A stretch of 19,184 nucleotides of DNA from JAAYAY01 sp964429355 (GTDB taxonomy: Bacteria > Planctomycetota > Planctomycetia > Pirellulales > Thermoguttaceae). The DNA lies in NCBI GenBank assembly GCA_964429355.1, contig CAYSCH010000163.1, forward strand, positions 1-19,184. The letters are read 5' to 3'. A model generated the notes under the pieces. That model saw only the letters and a program-made list of their open reading frames with translations, had not been told where the DNA came from and did no database searches. This document shows, piece after piece, positions 7,029 to 14,930 of this stretch. The translations under genes and the position numbers were made by a program. The first letter of the stretch is position 1; the number at the start of each line of letters is the position of its first letter.

Positions 7029-8279
7029 GTGTTCCGCAAAGAACGGATTCGACGCGAAGTACTGACAAGGTCTTCGACTCCCCTTCTGATTCTCGTGCTC
7101 TCGGTGAGCGCGACGTGTGAGGTGACGGCCACGGACTGGGCCAAAGCCATGTTCGATCACACCACACATGATTTCGGCATGGTTCCGCGAGGTTCGGAGG
7201 CGGAGCATCGTTTTACCATCGAGAACATTTATCTCGAGGATGCGCACATCAAGAGTGTATCCTCGACCTGCCAGTGCACCTCGGTGAAGGTGACAGAACC
7301 CTCGCTCAAGACCCACGAAAAGTCGCAAGTCATTGCCACACTCAACACGCGACAGTTCACCGGTTCGAAGGACGCCACGATCAGGGTCGTGTTCGACAAA
7401 CCGTTTCCCGCCGAGGTACAGCTTCATGTCCGCTCGTATATTCGGACCGACGTAGTCCTTGAACCGGGGAGCGTACGTTTTGGTGAGGTGACGGAAGGAA
7501 AGGAGGTTACCAGGCTGATCGACCTTCGCCACGCTGGGAGTCCCGACTGGAAGATAACCGGTTGCGAGAACGAGGACCCCAACGTGTCGGTGGCGATCAA
7601 ACCGATTTCCAGCGATGCCGCGCAGACCGCATATCAGTTGGCGTTCACCCTCAAGGCGACGGCGCCGGCGGGCTACATTCGGCGTCACGTGGCCCTTCTG
7701 ACCAACGACCAGAATCCAAACGCTCAACGTGTGTTGGTCCTTCTGGAAGGAGTGGTCACTCCAGCCGTCTCGGTCCGGCCGTCGCCATTGAACTTCCGAC
7801 TAGTTCCGGTTGGCCGTGAGGCCACGGCGAGAATTGTGGTCCAGGGGCAGCAAGATCTTCAGATCCTCGAGGTGGTCGGTCCCGATGCGCGTTTTGCGTT
7901 GGCACCGTCGGCAAAACTGAAGGAGTCCTCCCGGATCCATGTTCTGCCGGTCATCTTCAGAGCGGGCGCCAAACCAGGAAAGATTGAGGGCCAGATCCTG
8001 ATTCAAACCGACATCGGCGGCGGACGCACGCTCCGGCTGGATGTCGTAGGAGAAGTGGTCGACATTTCCTCGAGCACACTCCCCGGAGTCTCCCCATCGA
8101 CTGCCCCTTCGCCGGTGGGTGATGAATCTGTGCCCGCCACCGAAGAGCCTACACCGCCGGCCGAGGAGCCAGTGTCGGCAGAAGAGCCTGCACCGGCGGT
8201 CGAGGAGTCTGTGCCGGCGGCAGAAGAGCCTGCGCCGGTGGAAAAACGTGAATCCGGCGTGTGGCGACCTCGCGCGTAG
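7029..8279 (+). CDS. Exported DUF1573 domain protein with Glu/Pro-rich tail
   Basis: 416-residue protein, start taken as GTG 7029. The N-terminus shows a basic region (RKERIRREVLTR) and a hydrophobic stretch (PLLILVLSVSA) with likely cleavage after VTA, so it is exported. The DUF1573 domain follows: FDHTTHDFGMVPRGSEAEHRF and the cysteine motif SSTCQCTSVKV, with IDLRHAG as the start of a second Ig-like strand set. At least one more similar beta domain follows (SVRPSPLNFRLVPVG). The family resembles ASH/Ig-like folds and its function is not known; planctomycetes carry many copies. The C-terminal ~60 residues are acidic and proline-rich, with a heptad tandem repeat (8121-8243), perhaps a flexible spacer. 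The gene stands alone. The domain call is firm. Confidence 0.88.
   Translation: MFRKERIRREVLTRSSTPLLILVLSVSATCEVTATDWAKAMFDHTTHDFGMVPRGSEAEHRFTIENIYLEDAHIKSVSSTCQCTSVKVTEPSLKTHEKSQVIATLNTRQFTGSKDATIRVVFDKPFPAEVQLHVRSYIRTDVVLEPGSVRFGEVTEGKEVTRLIDLRHAGSPDWKITGCENEDPNVSVAIKPISSDAAQTAYQLAFTLKATAPAGYIRRHVALLTNDQNPNAQRVLVLLEGVVTPAVSVRPSPLNFRLVPVGREATARIVVQGQQDLQILEVVGPDARFALAPSAKLKESSRIHVLPVIFRAGAKPGKIEGQILIQTDIGGGRTLRLDVVGEVVDISSSTLPGVSPSTAPSPVGDESVPATEEPTPPAEEPVSAEEPAPAVEESVPAAEEPAPVEKRESGVWRPRA
8121..8243 (+). repeat. In-frame 21-base tandem repeat in the DUF1573 tail
   Basis: Six imperfect units encode DESVPAT, EEPTPPA, EEPVSA, EEPAPAV, EESVPAA and EEPAPVE. Five are 21 bases and one is 18. All keep the reading frame, so the unit number could vary between strains without breaking the gene. 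Confidence 0.85.
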
Positions 8280-8553
8280 CGGAGGTCGTTCCGTCCCTTG
8301 TTTGACGGCCGTTTGTCGGCTCTAATGGGCGATTCTTGATCGGTTTTGATGCGACTTCCGTGCTTGGCCAGAGTGCTGGGCTTGCTGGACGGTTCTCTCC
8401 CTGCCTATCTTCCATCATGGGCGGGATTGCGAGGCGGCGGTTCCTTCCCCAGGAGATCCGCACAGAACGAGATCTTTCCCAGGGGCTTGGATAGACGTCA
8501 CCGGTCGTTTTGTTATCGGCTCTCAACAGCGACTAGAAATCGAGGAGATTTCC

Positions 8554-9633
8554 ATGGGGATCGACCTTCGGAAAGACTATTGCTGCTCCCTGCTTGTTCC
8601 CACAAGCATGGGTGTCCGGCTGACGCCCGTGGGCGGGCAGCCCGTCCATTGCAGTGATACGTTTGTCATGCAGGCCACGAGCGCCGAATCCAACGTTGCG
8701 AGCATCTCCTCCTATCTTGGGCTCCCGGTGAAAGTGCTTACCACCTTCGTCAAGGGAAGCCCCATCGCCCGGTTCATTCAAGACAACCTGGCGAGCCGGC
8801 ACATGGTCTACGAAGGCAAAGAGGTCGAGCAAGGTGGGCCGTGGGGCTACCGGCACCAATTCAACATCGCCGACAGCGGCCAGGGTTCGCGTGGCCCCCG
8901 AGTGCACAATGACCGCGCGGGTGAAGTCGGGCGGACCTTGAACGTCGAGGATTTCGACTTGGAGCGGATTTTCGGCAGCGAAGGGGTGCAGATTGTGCAT
9001 CTCTCCGGGTTGATCGCGGCCCTGTCACCGGAGACCGGAAACTTCTGCCTGGAACTGGCGAGGGCAGCGAAGAGGCACGGCACGCGAATCTCGTTCGACC
9101 TCAATCACCGTGCCTCGTTCTGGAAGAACCGCGAGGAGGAACTCCGCCGGATCTTCCAGGAAATCGCCGGAATTTCCGACATCCTCGTGGGAAACGAAGA
9201 AGATTTCCAGCTCTGTCTCGGCATTGAAGGACCGGAGGCCGGCGGCAAGGGTCTGGCCGCGAAGATCGAGAGCTTCAAGGCGATGATCAATCGTGCCAAG
9301 GAGGCTTTCCCGAACGCCGACGTCTTCGCCACAACCCTCCGGCAGGTCGTCAGCACGAATTGCCACCTCTGGGGTGCGATCATGGCCGAGGGACAGGACT
9401 GGCACATTGTCGAGCCGCGAGAAATTCCTGTCCTGGACCGCATCGGCGGCGGTGACGGCTTCGTGGGAGGTATGCTCTACGCAATTCTGCGAGGCTGGGA
9501 GCCCGAGAAATGGGTCCAGTTTGGTTGGGCGTGTGGAGCGTTGGCCACCACCTTCCTCACCGACTACGCGCAACCGGCCGATGAAGACCAGGTCTGGAGT
9601 ATCTGGCAGGGAAACGCCCGTGTCCGCCGCTGA
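8554..9633 (+). CDS. PfkB-family carbohydrate kinase (KdgK-like)
   Basis: 359-residue cytoplasmic sugar kinase of the ribokinase/PfkB family. The catalytic signature DRIGGGDGFVGG is at residues 295-306 with the probable base D301; it has GGGD where many members have GAGD, a form seen in 2-keto-3-deoxygluconate kinases. DLNHRASFW (182-190) and VGNEEDF (212-218) also fit the KDG-kinase branch. KDG kinase would phosphorylate 2-keto-3-deoxygluconate from uronic acid breakdown, but the substrate here is inferred only. GAGGAG (8542-8547) lies 6 bases before the ATG. The 274 bases upstream show no other gene. The gene ends 9 bases from the convergent VanZ-like gene. No KDPG aldolase or uronate gene is beside it. 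Confidence 0.9.
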   Translation: MGIDLRKDYCCSLLVPTSMGVRLTPVGGQPVHCSDTFVMQATSAESNVASISSYLGLPVKVLTTFVKGSPIARFIQDNLASRHMVYEGKEVEQGGPWGYRHQFNIADSGQGSRGPRVHNDRAGEVGRTLNVEDFDLERIFGSEGVQIVHLSGLIAALSPETGNFCLELARAAKRHGTRISFDLNHRASFWKNREEELRRIFQEIAGISDILVGNEEDFQLCLGIEGPEAGGKGLAAKIESFKAMINRAKEAFPNADVFATTLRQVVSTNCHLWGAIMAEGQDWHIVEPREIPVLDRIGGGDGFVGGMLYAILRGWEPEKWVQFGWACGALATTFLTDYAQPADEDQVWSIWQGNARVRR

Positions 9634-9642
9634 GCCGCCCGG

Positions 9643-10122
9643 CTAACTTACCCAGGTAGTGATCCGCAGACAGAGCCGGGCGGTAGCCAACAGAAACTCG
9701 CTGATTGGCCAGGCCGATACGGCAACGACGATCAGCGACGCGCTGATCCAGTGAGTCGTTGGTACGGAGGTCCGGAATGCCGAGAGGCAAATCAACCCCG
9801 CCATCGCCCCGCAGAGGCCGCGGATGAAGTCGGTCATGGCAGGGCAGCGGCCGGTGAAGCCTTGGAGAATTTCGCACAAGGCGGCGGCCACAACCACCGC
9901 CAGAAAAGCGGCCCAACTCGTCCATCCCATGCGAGCTGCCAGAAACCAGGACGCGCCGGCCGCCAGCACGAAGTGGGCAAAATTGAGCAGAGCCGGAATT
10001 CCCTGGCCTCCGATCGATTTCGGCACCGGCGCAAACACGGCAATGCCCAGCAGGGCCATGATCGTCAGGATCATTACCGCTCGCGCTGGAGTCAGACGTG
10101 TTGCGGGGGCAGGAAGGTCCAT
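9643..10122 (-). CDS. VanZ-like family membrane protein
   Basis: 159-residue membrane protein with about five hydrophobic segments (near 16-32, 44-64, 68-86, 96-116 and 127-147). The order of NFAHFVLAAGASWFL, then ALCEILQGFTGRCPAMTDFIRGLCGAMAGL, matches the VanZ-like pattern of a first helix with His-Phe and a later E-x-x-Q...D-x-x-x-x-x-x-G segment. VanZ is known for low-level teicoplanin resistance, but most members have no proven role. The ribosome binding site is weak (GAGTGATG region just before the ATG). It is convergent with the sugar kinase and divergent from the glycosyltransferase. Family level only. Confidence 0.75.
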   Translation of the reverse strand: MDLPAPATRLTPARAVMILTIMALLGIAVFAPVPKSIGGQGIPALLNFAHFVLAAGASWFLAARMGWTSWAAFLAVVVAAALCEILQGFTGRCPAMTDFIRGLCGAMAGLICLSAFRTSVPTTHWISASLIVVAVSAWPISEFLLATARLCLRITTWVS

Positions 10123-10237
10123 AGAACATCACTCAGAAAGAAGAGCGGCTCCAAGAATCGTCTCCTGCTAGTCTAGCTAAGATTGGGAGGACCGGAGGTA
10201 GCGGGGCGCGGACTTTTTTCCCCACGAGTATGCCGCC

Positions 10238-11350
10238 ATGCGAGTTTTAGCCCTCGAACCATACTGTGGTGGGAGCCATGAGGCCTTTCTGGACGGCTGG
10301 ACACGGCATAGCCGTCACAACTGGACCGTTCTTGGCTTGCCGGCCAATCACTGGAAATGGCGGATGCGGCACACGTCTCTGAGTCTGCCAGAGACCCTGC
10401 GATACCGATACGCGAGGGGCCAATGGGATCTGCTGTTGTGCTCCGACATGCTCGACCTGGCCGCCTTCCTGGGACATGCGCGACACTTGATCGGTAATCT
10501 GCCGACGGTCGTGTACTTTCACGAGAATCAGTTAACCTATCCGGTTCGGCGCGAGGATGAGCGGGATCTGCATTTTGCGGTCACGAATCTGACGACAGCG
10601 TATACGGCCGATTCGGTGTGGTTCAATTCCGCTTTCCACCGCGACGAATTCCTCGACGCGGCCGACGAGCTGGTCAGGCGACTCCCCGCGGGGTTGCCGG
10701 ACAACTTGATCCCGGCCATCAGGGGCAAGGCCGTCGTCGAATCGCCTGGCATCGATTCGATTGCTCCCTTGGAGGCTCGATCTCCAGGTCCGTTGCGGAT
10801 TCTCTGGGCCGCACGATGGGAATTCGACAAACGGCCTGAGGACTTCTTCTCGGCCCTCGAGATTCTGGCAGAACGTCAGGTCGATTTTCGTTTGAACGTC
10901 GTCGGCGAACAGTTTCGCGACGTCCCCCCTGTGTTTGAGAAAGCCCGAAACCGTTTCGCCGGACGGATTGAGCGATGGGGATACCAGGAGTCGCGCCAGG
11001 AGTACATCCGCTGCCTGCAGGAATCGGACGTCGTCGTCTCGACGGCTATTCACGAGTTTTTTGGACTCAGTGTGATTGAGGCCATGGCGGCAGGAGCCCA
11101 GCCGCTCTTGCCGCATCGACTTTCCTATCCCGAGCTTCTGGCTCCGCTCGGAGATTCCTCCGCCCCGTTCTTCTACGACGGCACGGTAACCGATCTGGCC
11201 AACAAACTGCAGGATCTGGCGACCCGCCTCGACCGCCACACCCGAGTGCATCCGCAGACGCCCATGGCGGTGCACCGGTATTTCTGGAACCAAAGGGCAG
11301 AAGAAATGGACAGGCGGCTCGAACAGATTGGATCGAATCGAAGCCCTTAG
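10238..11350 (+). CDS. DUF3524/GT4 glycosyltransferase, tRNA-queuosine mannosyltransferase type
   Basis: 370-residue glycosyltransferase. The N-terminus MRVLALEPYCGGSHEAFLDGW and YFHENQLTYP (93-102) are marks of the DUF3524 domain found in human GTDC1/QTMAN and its bacterial relatives. The C-terminal half is GT-B/GT4: RILWAARWEFDKRP (187-200) and the EX7E motif E273-x7-E281 in HEFFGLSVIEAMAAG. Characterised relatives add mannose from GDP-mannose to queuosine at the tRNA-Asp anticodon, in the cytoplasm. Length and start agree with the family. No clear Shine-Dalgarno lies directly before the ATG; a GGAGG lies farther upstream. No queuosine synthesis gene is in the window. The stop codon TAG lies inside repeat copy 2. 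The family is firm, the tRNA substrate inferred. Confidence 0.88.
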   Translation: MRVLALEPYCGGSHEAFLDGWTRHSRHNWTVLGLPANHWKWRMRHTSLSLPETLRYRYARGQWDLLLCSDMLDLAAFLGHARHLIGNLPTVVYFHENQLTYPVRREDERDLHFAVTNLTTAYTADSVWFNSAFHRDEFLDAADELVRRLPAGLPDNLIPAIRGKAVVESPGIDSIAPLEARSPGPLRILWAARWEFDKRPEDFFSALEILAERQVDFRLNVVGEQFRDVPPVFEKARNRFAGRIERWGYQESRQEYIRCLQESDVVVSTAIHEFFGLSVIEAMAAGAQPLLPHRLSYPELLAPLGDSSAPFFYDGTVTDLANKLQDLATRLDRHTRVHPQTPMAVHRYFWNQRAEEMDRRLEQIGSNRSP

Positions 11351-11425
11351 AGCCGCTAAAAACACCACCGATTGTGCACATCCATGCCCGTGGGAGGCTC
11401 GCACGTCCTGTTAGGGCTTCTTAGC
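11347..11425 (+). repeat. Dispersed intergenic repeat, copy 2
   Basis: Second copy of the 3440-3515 repeat, in the same orientation, starting within the stop codon of the glycosyltransferase and lying between convergent genes. The shared core CCGATTGTGCA is at 11368-11378 and the right end AGGGCTTCTTA at 11413-11423. The middle is 6 bases longer than in copy 1. CTTAG occurs at both ends (11346-11350 and 11420-11424), echoing the terminal direct repeats of copy 1. TTAG/CTAA (11347-11350 with 11356-11359) and the outer AAGCCCT/AGGGCTT (11341-11347 with 11413-11419) give possible stems. Confidence 0.6.
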
Positions 11426-11445
11426 AATCCAAATCCAGGCTGACT

Positions 11446-12366
11446 CTACGTCGGCGAGCCGGCGTTCTGGACTGCCCGCTTGACGAGGCGAACCTCGTTG
11501 CCCTTCTCATTGTAGAGCACTTCGTCCATGAAGGTCTGGATTAACGCCAGACCTCGGCGTCCGACCGGCTCCAAAGCCCCCGGCTCGTTCAGGTCGGGAA
11601 CCGCGCCAAGGTCGAAGCCGTTACCGTCGTCGCGAATCAAGAATCGGGCTTCTTTGGGGGTGACATGAATCTCCAAGTACACGCGCCGATGGCTGTAGGG
11701 CGCTTCCGCGGCACGCCTCTCGACGAGACTCAAGTCTCCTTCCTGGATAAGCTCATGTTCCACCTCTTGCACCTGCTCTTTGGTGATTTCCAGGTTGCCG
11801 TGGAAAATAGCGTTGAGAACGGCTTCCTTGAGAGCGACTCCCACTTGGAGCCGTCCGGTAAAATCGACGAGCCCCATCCCGCTAACCATTTGTTGCACGA
11901 GGTCCACGAGGGGATCGACCAGCGCCGGGTCGTTGTCCAGGGTGAACGTGAAACGGGCGTCGTCGAGACAGGTGATCAGCTTGGCGTGGCATCGATCAGC
12001 TTTGGCAAGGGTGAGAACCTCCTTGGCCGTATCCGCAAGTTTGTCGGCCAAGCGTGATTTCGGCACGTAGCTGGCGGCCCCCTTCTCAAGGGCCTCGATC
12101 GAGAGCGTCTCGCTGCCGTATGCGGTCATCAGGATGACCGGTATTTCCGGGAAATGCTTGCGAACCTCAGTGACCAGTTCCAGCCCGTTCATCTCCGGCA
12201 TGGTCAGGTCGGTTACCACAAGGTTGGGAGAGATGTCCTTTATGCGTGCCAGAGCCTCCAGCCCGTTGACGGCATACACCACGGAGCACTCGAACCTTCG
12301 GTCCAACAGTTCCCCCACAAGACGACGATCCACCGCCGAGTCGTCCACAACGAGAATTGAAGTCAT
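11446..12366 (-). CDS. Receiver-HATPase fusion (response regulator with RsbW-like ATPase)
   Basis: 306-residue signalling protein. Residues 1-120 are a receiver domain with acidic pair D8/D9, phosphoacceptor D53 (VVTDLTMPEMNG), T81 and K103. From about residue 140 comes an HATPase_c domain of the anti-sigma/serine-kinase (RsbW/SpoIIAB) type: N box ALKEAVLNAIFHGN, G1 box IRDDGNGFDL and a later GRRGLALIQTFMDE. No HisKA/dimerisation domain is present, so it is not a usual hybrid kinase. It probably switches a sigma factor antagonist or similar partner on phosphorylation. GGAGG (12374-12378) lies 7 bases before the ATG. A single-domain receiver gene lies 159 bases upstream on the same strand, probably in the same unit. 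The partner is not in the window. Confidence 0.92.
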   Translation of the reverse strand: MTSILVVDDSAVDRRLVGELLDRRFECSVVYAVNGLEALARIKDISPNLVVTDLTMPEMNGLELVTEVRKHFPEIPVILMTAYGSETLSIEALEKGAASYVPKSRLADKLADTAKEVLTLAKADRCHAKLITCLDDARFTFTLDNDPALVDPLVDLVQQMVSGMGLVDFTGRLQVGVALKEAVLNAIFHGNLEITKEQVQEVEHELIQEGDLSLVERRAAEAPYSHRRVYLEIHVTPKEARFLIRDDGNGFDLGAVPDLNEPGALEPVGRRGLALIQTFMDEVLYNEKGNEVRLVKRAVQNAGSPT

Positions 12367-12525
12367 TGCTGATCCTCCCTTGCCAAGGCCAGACTAGCCA
12401 TCTCGCCGCACGAAGTTTACCGAATCCTCGGGAACGGGGCCATACCCCACTTTTGGCTAAAGAAGGTCCAGTTTCGGTCGGTGGCCGCGCAATCGGTCCA
12501 GAGCTTCGATTGCCCGCGAAACCGG

Positions 12526-12906
12526 CTACAGGTTGGCTATGTCAGAAAGAATGCTCACCAAACGGCTTGCGCTGAGATCGTGCTTGAAGAGGCATGCGGC
12601 TGCTCCCTCTTTGATTACTTCCTGGGCGATTTCGGCTGCCGTGGCGCCGGTCATCGCCACGATGGGTATTCTTGGATAGGCTCTGCGGAGCCGGCGCAGC
12701 GTGTCCATTCCCCAACTGTCGGGCAGGTTCAAATCCAGAAAGGCGAGGTCGAAGTCCTGCTCACGAAGGCGCCGCAGTCCGATCGCAAGGAGACCTTCTC
12801 GCACCACCGTGGTCGAAGCGCCCGACTCTCGCAGCAGGGTCACAAGCAACTCGGCGTCGTCCGGATCGTCTTCGATCAGCAGAATCCGCACTTGGGGGGG
12901 GAGCAT
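12526..12906 (-). CDS. Single-domain response regulator receiver
   Basis: 126-residue stand-alone receiver. Acidic residues E12/D13/D14 (LLIEDDPDDAELL), phosphoacceptor D58 (FLDLNLPDSWG), T86 and K108 are in place, so it should accept phosphate. It resembles Rcp1-type receivers and has no output domain. It precedes the receiver-HATPase gene by 159 bases and may pass phosphate or signal to it. The start is unusual: the frame has a TAA 9 bases before the ATG, only a weak AAGG precedes it, and the second codon runs into eight cytosines (12894-12901). A different frame stays open upstream and would join if the tract were one base shorter (see findings). Confidence 0.9.
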   Translation of the reverse strand: MLPPQVRILLIEDDPDDAELLVTLLRESGASTTVVREGLLAIGLRRLREQDFDLAFLDLNLPDSWGMDTLRRLRRAYPRIPIVAMTGATAAEIAQEVIKEGAAACLFKHDLSASRLVSILSDIANL

Positions 12907-13237
12907 GTTCGTTTACCTTGGCGCCATCTGCCGCCATGGCGCTACCGATCGACTTGGCCACGTCGAGCTGCACCCAATCGGTGGCAAGGCTCGTGATCAG
13001 GTCGCCCCGCACGCGTCTGAGGCCCAACAGAATGCGGGCTACGCGTCTATTTGAAGCCTTTGCGGTGCCAATTACAATATGGGGCGGGCAGGGCATCCAT
13101 CTTGTTCGCTCGCGGCCTGCGCTGCGACGAGGAAAGGAGTTTTGTCGGCATCCCAGGCTGACCGACGCTCGCCAGCAATTCGGTGCCCCTGAATGCTCAA
13201 ATCGACGCGACACCCGTGACCCGAAAGCGAAACGATC
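12907..13237. other. Divergent intergenic region, possible coding extension
   Basis: 331 bases between the divergent receiver and glycoside hydrolase genes. On the minus strand a frame from an ATG near 13097 to 12907 stays open and codes a segment ending DVAKSIGSAMAADGAKVNEHAP, in a different frame from the receiver. No domain is recognised in it. Promoters for both flanking genes should lie here but none is clear. Confidence 0.4.
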
Positions 13238-14779
13238 ATGTTCAGCCCAGACTCGGCCCTCCCTCAAAGCCCGACGTTGCGGCACAGGCCATCTTGTCGT
13301 CCGCTCAGATTCTTCCTGGCTGCATTTGCGGGCATCCTTTTGGCGTCTGGGCTGCCTTCCGTTCGCGCGGATGCCCAAGGGGAGGCGGTGGACGTACCGT
13401 CGTGGGCCCCGATCTCCCTTCATCCGGGAAATCCTCGCTACTTCCTGTGGCGCGACCGGCCGACCGTTCTGGTAACCTCGGGTGAGCACTACGGTGCCCT
13501 CCTGAATCTGGATTTTGACTATCTCCGCTATTTGGACGCACTTGCTGCCGATGGTCTGAACCATACGCGGACTTTCTCCGGCATTTATCGCGAACTGCCC
13601 GATTCCTTTGGAATCACCGACAACACCTTGGCGCCCAAGCCGCTCCAGTACATCTGCCCTTGGCTCCGAAGCGATCAGCCGGGATACAAGGATGGGGGAA
13701 ACAAGTTCGATCTGAACAAATGGGATCCCGCCTATTTCTCTCGTCTTCGCGACTTCATCGAGGCGGCTCGGGAACGTGGGATTGTTGTGGAGATGACTCT
13801 CTTCTGCACGATGTACAAGGACGAATTGTGGGGAGTGTGCCCGCTCAATACGCTCAACAACATTAACGGCATCGGAAGTTGCCCGCGAGAAGAGGTCTTT
13901 ACGCTCAAGCACGACGATGTCACAAAGGTCCAGCTGGCCCTGGTCCGCAAGGTTGTTTCCGAGCTCAGATCGTTCGACAATCTGTTCTACGAGATCTGCA
14001 ACGAACCCTATTTCAACGGGGTAACGCTGGAGTGGCAGCACCGGATTGCCGACGAGATTGTCGACGCCGAGAAGGATTTCGCCCACAAGCACTTGATTTC
14101 ACAAAACGTCGCCAACGGCGCCGCCCTTGTCGAGAATCCCCATAGCAGCATTTCGATCTTCAACTTCCATTACTGCGTGCCGCCGGAAGTGGTGGCCATG
14201 AACTATGATCTTGCCCGGGTGGTCGGCGAGAACGAAACGGGGTTCCGCGGCAGTGACGACCTCCTCTACCGGACGGAAGCCTGGGCGTTTCTCGTTTCCG
14301 GGGGAGCGTTGTTCAACAATCTCGACTATTCCTTCACGCCGGCCCATCCGGGTGGGACCTTTCTCGACTACAAATCACCCGGTGGCGGTACCGCGGAGCT
14401 TCGCAAGCAACTCGGTGTCCTGAAGCGATTCTTCGACGAGCTTGATTTTGTGCACATGAAGCCTCAGCCTGCGGTCGTCAGGAGCGTTTCGCCCCAGTTG
14501 ACCGCCTATGCCCTGGTTGACCCCGGAAGGATCTACGCCGTCTATCTGCACACGCCTTTACCCCAGAAACCGAAAGGTATTCGTGAACACAGGATCAGCG
14601 ATGCCACCGCGACCCTCGGCATCGAGGTCCCGCCTGGCAAGTATCGCGTCGAGTGGGTGAGCACAAAGAACGGCTTGGCGGAGGAGAGCCACACTGTCGA
14701 GCATGAAGGCCAGATTCTCAACCTGAAATCGCCCGTTTTCTCCGACGATATTGCCCTGAGAATCCGCGCGACAGAGTAG
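13238..14779 (+). CDS. Secreted TIM-barrel glycoside hydrolase
   Basis: 513-residue probable glycoside hydrolase of clan GH-A type (cellulase/apiosidase-like). A long N-terminus with a hydrophobic core (LRFFLAAFAGILLASGLPSVRADA, about 23-46) suggests export. The barrel starts with NPRYFLWRDRPTVLVTSGEHYGALL and has YLDALAADGLNHTRTF. YEICNEPYFNG (251-261) offers the likely acid/base E256 in the Asn-Glu-Pro motif. VVGENETGF (328-336) offers a nucleophile candidate, E331 or E333. A C-terminal beta-rich part (about 400-513) follows. The ATG has no good ribosome binding site. It is divergent from the receiver gene and convergent with the next oxidoreductase. The exact GH family and substrate cannot be read from the sequence alone. 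Confidence 0.8.
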   Translation: MFSPDSALPQSPTLRHRPSCRPLRFFLAAFAGILLASGLPSVRADAQGEAVDVPSWAPISLHPGNPRYFLWRDRPTVLVTSGEHYGALLNLDFDYLRYLDALAADGLNHTRTFSGIYRELPDSFGITDNTLAPKPLQYICPWLRSDQPGYKDGGNKFDLNKWDPAYFSRLRDFIEAARERGIVVEMTLFCTMYKDELWGVCPLNTLNNINGIGSCPREEVFTLKHDDVTKVQLALVRKVVSELRSFDNLFYEICNEPYFNGVTLEWQHRIADEIVDAEKDFAHKHLISQNVANGAALVENPHSSISIFNFHYCVPPEVVAMNYDLARVVGENETGFRGSDDLLYRTEAWAFLVSGGALFNNLDYSFTPAHPGGTFLDYKSPGGGTAELRKQLGVLKRFFDELDFVHMKPQPAVVRSVSPQLTAYALVDPGRIYAVYLHTPLPQKPKGIREHRISDATATLGIEVPPGKYRVEWVSTKNGLAEESHTVEHEGQILNLKSPVFSDDIALRIRATE

Positions 14780-14930
14780 GGGCCGGTCAGCACCCGTCAC
14801 GAGGTGAGTTCCGAGCGGCATAGCGGTCTTGGAGAAGAACGCTTCTTCAACAGCGGGCTTTCACCGCCGGTTTCTCCCAGAGTTTGCGAGGTCCTGGCTG
14901 CCGAGCCGGCGATCGGAGATCCCAAGCGGT

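Noticed and set aside
11341..11425. Repeat copy 2 as an integron attC site (GTTAGGG resembles the R'' core)
   Set aside because: The core does not match GTTRRRY exactly, a matching RYYYAAC at the left is missing, and no integrase is present.
12761..14092. Minus-strand open frame of 443 residues across the receiver and glycoside hydrolase
   Set aside because: Mostly antisense to the glycoside hydrolase and out of frame with the receiver. Only the part between 12907 and 13097 is kept as a low-level lead.
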